Shown: positions 57,823 to 64,000 of the stretch, piece after piece
How positions within the stretch are numbered: position 1 is the first letter of the stretch
How the letters are laid out: each line of letters begins with the position of its first letter
Assembly: GCA_025677825.1 (NCBI GenBank)
Contig: JAIXMO010000061.1
Span: 102,787 to 166,786, forward strand
Length of the DNA: 64,000 nt
Direction: 5' to 3'
From: Helicostylum pulchrum
Lineage: Eukaryota > Mucoromycota > Mucoromycetes > Mucorales > Mucoraceae
Translations under genes and position numbers: made by a program
The notes under the pieces: model-generated
Seen by the model: the letters and a program-made list of their open reading frames with translations, nothing else
Told to the model about the DNA's origin: nothing
Database searches by the model: none

Positions 57823-59226
57823 CTATGAGGACTCATTATTTAATGATACAGGTTCTTTTGATAACTCATCTATTCTTTGCAACACCTATAATAATAAAAA
57901 AATTAATACATGTTTTAATGCATACATAAAATATACTGCGTTACCTGGTGAATATTAGGACGGTGCATAGGATCTGAAGTCAGCATCCACTGAATAATAT
58001 CTTTCACGTCTTGAGAATAATGATCCTCTTTAGTAGGGAATTTATATTGATTATTAAGTACAGCTAATGCTACAGAACCACCTTGATCTAAATTTACTTC
58101 AAATGGCGATTGACCATAAGCCATAGCATAAAGTGTACAACCCAACGACCAAATATCAACTTTTTCGTCTAGTGTAGTGCCAGTCTTTACATCAAATAAT
58201 TCTGGTGCTCTATAAGGCATTGTGCATTGTTCAGCTGCAATATCTTGTTGTGATAATGCTTCTTGTCTAGTTGAAATATGAATTCTTGCTGGACAAGCAG
58301 ACCCAAAATCCATTAAAATAGGAGTTTCTCCATCATCAGCAATTAAAACGTTACTACACTGAACATATTAGATTTAAAGTTCACACAGTATTTGTCTCTT
58401 TTTTTTTTACCCAGGTTTGATATCTCTGTGTGCCCAAGGAACCATTTCACCTCTTTTTCCTAACGCTACTTGATCACCCGTTGAATCATCTTGAGGGTTA
58501 CGACTTAATAATGCTTCGTCTTGTCTGTTATCATCCTCTGTTGTAATTACTTGACTTGGTTCGTACATGACGCGGGCTCCACCTTTAGCTTTATATGTAT
58601 GCATTTCTTTGACAGCTACACAAATTTCTCGAAACATGCGCATCATTTCATCCTCAGGAAAGTGTGTCTTATTTAAATTATGTTTATTGATAGCATCCTG
58701 TAAATTACCTCTCTAGAAAAAAAAATCGAATTACTTTTGTTAAGTTTGATTTTCTTTATAATTATTGTTACTGACGTACCTTGTAATACGGTAAAAATAT
58801 ATAAATTGTTTTACTGCCATCTGATTCTGAGATAGTACTGGAATCCTATATAAATATTAGATACATACATTGATGTCTACAAATATATAAAAATACTTAC
58901 CAATAATTTAATGATATTCTTGTGCGAAAATAACTGGTATATTTCTACTTCTTTTTGAGCAGCTTCGGCTTCTTCTGTGCCTAGCGTACATCGAATCTTT
59001 TTTAAAGCATACAAGTTACCAGACCCGTCTTGAGCTAAATAAACAAACGAAAATCCACTTCAAAATAATGGGGTTAGCTTAACCATTGCTGTTTAGATTT
59101 TTTTTCTTCTTCGTAGTACCCTTCTCCTAACAACTTGACAATACGGTAAGCTCTTCCATTAATACTGAGATTAGAGCTTGATATACAACAACCTAAAAAG
59201 GTTTCAAAAATAGATGAGAGAAACAT
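57823..59226 (-). CDS. STK16/Env7-like Ser/Thr kinase (NAK family)
   Basis: Six exons: 59226-59120, 59057-58901, 58845-58780, 58712-58411, 58353-57945 and 57885-57823, phase-consistent, giving 367 residues. Kinase motifs: glycine loop GEGGFSFVYLA, ATP Lys in YALKKI, catalytic HRDIKPGNV, DFGSA, the activation segment CTMPYRAPELFDV and WSLGCTLYAMAYGQSPF. The N-terminus has CC at about residues 13-14, a likely palmitoylation site as in STK16. An insertion of about 50 residues between the alpha-E region and HRD (rich in acidic and Gln residues) resembles that of fungal Env7. Env7 acts at the vacuole membrane, STK16 at the Golgi; membrane-linked regulation of trafficking is inferred. Confidence 0.92.
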
Positions 59227-60183
59227 GACTTTTCGTTATAAAAGGGTGCTGTTAATTAGTCAAGTGAATGCAAAACTTCAAAGTTACAGGAAGAAAGAAA
59301 AAAGAAAAAAAAATGGCTGAGAAAGTGTGTCCACTTTTGGATTATTTTATTCCCGCTTTTCAGCCTCATACACGCCTCAATTTTCTTGGCTGTGGAACGA
59401 CTGTAAAAAATTATTTGTATGTTTAAATTCGCGAATTTAAAATTGAAGGGTTATCCTTTTAATAACGTTAGAGGTAAAATCAATACTTATTTTTTAAGTT
59501 ATACGATGTACTAATGTGTGCTAAAGCTAAACACTCGTATAAAAAAAAACCGACATTACGCTTCCCTAATATAAACCACTATAATGCGTTCTTGTTACTT
59601 ACTTGCTTCCCTCTTTTCTATACACAAAAGAGGATCATTTAAAAATAGTAACGGTCAAGAGCCCCTTACCTGGGTTTCGGTGGAAACCTGAATACATACT
59701 AATACTATAGAGCTTGTTTTCAAAGCACATGCTCATACTTTTGCACTGGCAAAGTTTATTTTAGTAACGAATTAAAGAAAAGCGAATCTTTTGACTTAAA
59801 AAAGACTTTTTGCATGTAAATATTTATGGTACTGGTTCAGCAAAAAAGTAACGTTCCTTGTAAATAAAAGCGCCTAAAACAGCATAATTTAGACTGTTAT
59901 TAATTGAAAGAATATTGCCAGTCAAGCAGTTATGCTTCTATTGAACTTATGGCCCATTTAGATGTGCTGAAAGTCCCACAGCTGTTTGGCACAGGCTCCC
60001 GAGGTAGAATGAATTACATTGGACATCTTGGTCTTAAAACATAATGAATTTGTTTCCAAGTCGGTACTTTATTTAAACCTAATCCTCCAATCATAATATG
60101 GGACCTGGGTTTTTTTTTCAAAAATACAAAAGGGCATGAAAAAAATGCATTTTTAAAAAAAGCTCCTCGTTAAATATTTATAA
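59227..60183. other. Gene-free interval between kinase and GTPase genes
   Basis: A divergent intergenic region of about 960 bp holding both promoters. No coding exon could be supported; composition is ordinary for the window. Confidence 0.5.
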
Positions 60184-62156
60184 ATGGCAAAAGACACTAA
60201 TGAGCTTGGTATATCTTTACTAACTAAATGTTACCCTTACGGTTCCTTACCTCCAGAGGTTGACCGTGAGGGAAATATTGAATACAAGGTAAACAAAAGG
60301 TTTTACATTGTCAAAGAATTTTATTTTATTTATCTTGAATAGAAATATAGCTTAAATTAATAAACCCTCCACTTGAACGACTGGAACACTTGATTACCCA
60401 AATGAAATGGAGGTAATAATAAAAAAGCAAAACAAGCAAATGGTGTAGTACTTAACCTATAATTGTCTAGATTATCTGAGGGGAATGGAGAAGCTTTATA
60501 CGAAATTGGAGTTGACGATGACGGTACTATTAAAGGCTTGACAGAAAACGATATGAACTCTTCTATAGACACACTACGTAAAATGGCAGAAGCTTTAGGA
60601 GCTGAAATTTCTATTATGAGGAAAATTACCTTGTCAGAACCAAGCTATCAAGTGGCAGAGATTCTAGTACAACAAAGACCAAATGACGATGAGTCACAAC
60701 AGCTCACTGATATTCGAGTAGTACTTGTAGGTGGGTTAGGTGCGGGTAAGTCCACACTATTAGGTCATATATCACATGGTATCAAAGATAACGGTAGAGG
60801 ACGAGCAAGATTGAATTTACTGCGGCATCGACATGAACTAGAATCAGGGAGAAGTTCATCTATAGCGCATGAAATTATTGGTTATGACTCGGAAGGTCAA
60901 CTGATAAATTATGCTACAACAAATGTTAGTACATGGGAACAAATATGTGAATCAAGTAGTAAGATTGTCACCTTTTTGGATACATGCGGGTACCCAAAAT
61001 ATCTTCGAACTACTATTTCCGGTTTAATGGGTTATGCACCAGATTATGCTTGTTTAGTGATTGCTGGTAATGCAGGTGGTATAACTGATATGACAAAAGA
61101 ACATTTATATATTGCTGTGATGTTGGGTGTACCTGTATTCGTAGTAATTACAAAAAGTGATTTAGCCACTCAAGATCAACTGCGGAGCACCTTGAGTTCC
61201 CTATTAACCATTTTAAAATCTCGGTGGATGAGTAAAATACCCGTAGTCGTACAAACTGTCAATGACTTAATCGCTTGTGCAGCTCACTTTTCAAGACGTG
61301 GGCCTGAACTACCCATCTTTATGGTATCAAATGTTACTGGTTTAAATATGAATTTTCTTTTAAAGTTTTTTAATCACCTTCCAAAACCAATAACGTTAAA
61401 CTATGATGAATTATTAGAAGAACCTGCCGAATTTCAAATAGAAGAAGTTTATAGTGTATCTCGTAATAACAAAAAAAAAAAAAATACATTATATATAAAA
61501 TATGTTTCTGACGTTTATATAATTTTTTTTTAGAGGTAGGTATAGTAGTTGGTGGTGTATTAGCACAAGGTCGTATAAATATCAGAGATAGCCGGCAGTA
61601 TCATTTGGGTCCAAATTCACAAGGCGAATTTGCAAAGGTTAAAGTAATATCTATTCATAGGCATAGAGTTTCAGGTCTTTACGTTCATTGTGGCCAAACA
61701 GCTACTTTAGCTCTGGATGGATTAAATGAAAATAATTGGAAAATACATAAAGGCATGGCATTATTAGAAACGGAAACCCCTCAATGCTATACTGAATTTG
61801 AAGCTGATGTGATGGTTTTATTTCATGCAACGGGTGTCACTAAAGGAACGTGCGGTATGATTAACTGTGGATCAATACGACAACATGCTAGAGTTACTTC
61901 TGTTACTACAATGGTAGATAAATTTGATCAATTAAATACTAGCTTAAATGATTTGGCTTTAAACCAAGAAGAATCCGATTTAAATCGAAATCAAGATGAC
62001 CTAACCCTTTTATCAGGGACTCAAGGAAAATGTATATTCAAGTTCATGTATGAACCTTGCTATATGAAAATTGGTGCACAAATATTATTTATGCAAGGGA
62101 AATCAAAATGTATAGGTCATGTTACTCGATTGATTAGTCGCGATGCTCTAACATAA
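60184..62156 (+). CDS. GTPBP1/GTPBP2-like translational GTPase
   Basis: Four exons: 60184-60288, 60351-60412, 60471-61462 and 61534-62156, phase-consistent, giving 593 residues. The small exon 2 reads LKLINPPLERLEHLITQMKW, matching the GTPBP1/2 N-terminal helix. The GTPase domain has P-loop GGLGAGKSTLLG (about 145), switch landmarks HELESGRSSS, G3 DTCGYPKY (about 226-233), and G4 TKSD (about 284), followed by an EF-Tu-like domain 2/3 (GIVVGGVLAQGRI, HCGQTATLAL, KGMALL, CIFKFMYEPCYM, IGAQILFMQGKSKCIGHV). GTPBP1/2 help elongation or rescue of stalled ribosomes and mRNA decay. The G3 DxxGH is Gly-Tyr here, so the catalytic His is replaced. Confidence 0.92.
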
Positions 62157-62939
62157 AATAAACAAGGGTATATATACTACAATTTAATAATCCCTACACA
62201 CTCTCTCTCTCTTTTATATTATTATGTATCGATTAAATTCATTTATTATATTTTTGAGTATTTTTTGAAGGCGTTTTTTCTATGAAGAAAGAAAGCCGAA
62301 AGTAATCTTTTTTTTTTCTTTGTGCAAAATAAAAGTGTGATTGATGGTCAGCTTGTGTTTTTTTCCTTGTTTTGTTTTTCCCGTGTCAATTCTTTTTTCT
62401 CTCTAGATTTCTTTGCAATACGCAAGAATAAGATCAGCAACAGTTCGCTTGTTACCGAAGTATACCGGGTTTAAGTAGATATATATTTGCACTCAATATT
62501 TTACGTTGATGTTTTTTTTTATCTGTATGTCAATCAAATCTCAATATTCAGATATACTCTTTGACTCCAAATTTAATTCTTCAGACTCTATTTGCCGTAA
62601 TATCTATAATAACTTTTACGTCCCGGTATTACTAATGAAAACACAAGTAATTGTCTCGTCAAAGGGGGTCATTAATCATAATTTTTTATTTGGTAACCTG
62701 TACTTTTATATATATATATATATATACATTCTATTATATTTAACACCTTTTGGAAACTATTATGCGTGTTGGAAATACTATACGGCCATTGACACCAGAT
62801 GGATTCTCCTTTGACAAGGCATCACCGCTTTTATTTCCAGCCTTTTTAGATGTGTTTAGTAGGAAGCAATCTAAATATGATACTGTTTAAAGCATATAAT
62901 CGAAGAATATAAAAAGTATAAAAAATAAATATAAATATT
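62157..62939. other. Gene-free 3' intergenic region
   Basis: Between the convergent stop codons of the GTPase and MTG1 genes. It has a TA dinucleotide run (about 62707-62726) and pyrimidine-rich tracts. No coding exon is seen. Confidence 0.5.
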
Positions 62940-63965
62940 TTATTCTTCCGCCTTTGCAACTCTTCTAGAGTTTTTGCGTTGTTCTATTTTAGCAATTTTT
63001 TTCTCTTGACGTCTACTGTCACCAGGACTAGCATCATACATCTTTTGCGATTCAAAAAAGGATTCCAGTGCCTCAGGACTCACATCATCTAACGTATGTC
63101 GGCCTAATTTTCCAGTTCTATAATGTTTAAGGAAAAATTTGGATGCCATATTTAAATCTAATTCGCCACCTTTTACAATAGCACCAATACGACGAGCAAC
63201 ACCTTGTAATAATTCATCCACGTTATTTGTTGGTTCGTTATTTGGTAACTTGAACCATTTGGCATATTCATAATCGTTAAATCCATTTAACCTGTAAAGT
63301 AAATAATCTACCATTACTTGTTCATCTGATAAATGATCACGAATACCACCGGTTAAAGCAACCTTTAAACTTCTGACCGGATCTGCAATATGAGGTACCG
63401 TCACACCAGGCGTATCCACTAAATAAACTGTAGGATCCTCCAACACTTTAACAGTGCCAATGACAGTCCTTGTAATACCAGGTTGAGCTCCTGTCGCAGC
63501 AGCTTTTCCTTTTCCTACACCTATTCTTCGAAGCGAATTGATCAACGATGATTTTCCAACATTAGGCATACCAACAACCATAAGTGTCACTCGGGGTATA
63601 GGGTCTGCTAATTTAGAAGCATGATCTAAAATGGCTTTAATATTATCATCGGTTTGACAACTGGTGAAAACAACAGGTGTTGTAGGCGAATATTTAGCAA
63701 ATGCTTCCGTAATTGGTTTACGTGTTGATTGATCTGCTAAATCAAACCTGTTGTATACGATCAAACGAGGTCTTCGACCAACTACTTTTTCAAAACTGGG
63801 ATTAACTGAAGATAAAGGGATACGAGCATCGCGAACTTCAACTACTAGATCCACCGAATTCAAACGTTCTGATATTAATCTTAAACCCTTGGCCATGTGG
63901 CCTGGAAACCAATTAATAACCCTGTCATAAGGGAAATGATTTCTAGGAATAAATCGTGTTACCAT
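62940..63965 (-). CDS. MTG1: Mitochondrial ribosome GTPase 1 (circularly permuted YlqF/RbgA type)
   Basis: A single-exon gene, 341 residues, complete to the ATG at 63965. The circularly permuted GTPase order is visible: G5-like DARIP, then G4 YNRFDLAD (Asn-Arg rather than the usual Asn-Lys), then G1 GMPNVGKSSLINSL, G2 region PGITRTV and G3 DTPGV. NWFPGHMAKGLR near the start is the family hallmark. YlqF/RbgA and yeast Mtg1 assist late assembly of the large (mito)ribosomal subunit. The N-terminus lacks a long basic presequence, though MVTRFIPRNHF is weakly basic. Confidence 0.94.
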   Translation of the reverse strand: MVTRFIPRNHFPYDRVINWFPGHMAKGLRLISERLNSVDLVVEVRDARIPLSSVNPSFEKVVGRRPRLIVYNRFDLADQSTRKPITEAFAKYSPTTPVVFTSCQTDDNIKAILDHASKLADPIPRVTLMVVGMPNVGKSSLINSLRRIGVGKGKAAATGAQPGITRTVIGTVKVLEDPTVYLVDTPGVTVPHIADPVRSLKVALTGGIRDHLSDEQVMVDYLLYRLNGFNDYEYAKWFKLPNNEPTNNVDELLQGVARRIGAIVKGGELDLNMASKFFLKHYRTGKLGRHTLDDVSPEALESFFESQKMYDASPGDSRRQEKKIAKIEQRKNSRRVAKAEE

Positions 63966-64000
63966 GTCGTATGAAAAATAGAAAAGGGTCTTCTTTTTTT

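Noticed and set aside
1..64000. tRNA, rRNA, CRISPR array, phage or bacterial operon features
   Set aside because: Scanned for B-box-like GGTTCGAAT motifs, array-like spaced repeats and polycistronic layouts and found none; the window is eukaryotic nuclear DNA.

Overview
The window is AT-rich, intron-rich nuclear DNA from a filamentous fungus. Short GT-AG introns (about 55-90 bp) carry long poly-A/T tracts. The gene set (AreA-type GATA factor, HOOK adaptor, SFT2, AP-1 beta, chitin deacetylase, KRE9-like wall protein, G3BP, STK16-like kinase) together with repeat families I recognise from Mucorales points to Mucoromycota, probably a Mucorales species; I cannot name the genus. I saw no tRNA, rRNA, CRISPR array or bacterial-type operon.

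Layout. 1-5.3 kb is a transposon graveyard: two decayed Tc1/mariner-IS630 transposases and a frameshifted orphan gene. 5.5-13.3 kb holds PRP6 (minus), an SH3 plus double RA-domain scaffold (plus) and an unusual C1-dysferlin membrane protein (minus). 13.8-15.3 kb holds a decayed RNA-guided nuclease-like gene of the TnpB/Fanzor superfamily. 16.4-20.3 kb carries an AVT-type amino-acid transporter and an AreA-like GATA factor. 22.6-28 kb carries a mitochondrial-type 2-hydroxyacid dehydrogenase, SFT2 and a HOOK protein. 28-32 kb is gene-poor with another degenerate gene. 32-43 kb is dense: G3BP-like, chitin deacetylase, a hexokinase-like protein lacking key catalytic motifs, AP-1 beta, and a PABP-like RRM/MLLE protein that meets a homeobox gene stop-to-stop. 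45-51 kb has a RING-CH-like membrane protein, a three-LIM protein and TTI1. 51-56.6 kb is gene-poor, with a foldback MITE and a KRE9/GPI wall protein. 56.6-64 kb ends with a Dal80/AreB-like GATA factor, an STK16-like kinase, a GTPBP1/2-like GTPase and mitochondrial MTG1.

Functional themes: membrane traffic (AP-1 beta, HOOK, SFT2, C1-DysF protein, AVT transporter), cell wall (chitin deacetylase, KRE9-like), RNA metabolism (PRP6, G3BP, RRM-MLLE protein, GTPBP) and nitrogen/carbon regulation (two GATA factors of opposite expected sign; a probable regulatory pseudo-hexokinase). Most genes were rebuilt by hand from splice sites. All exon sets given in detail keep a continuous reading frame, but none is supported by RNA data.
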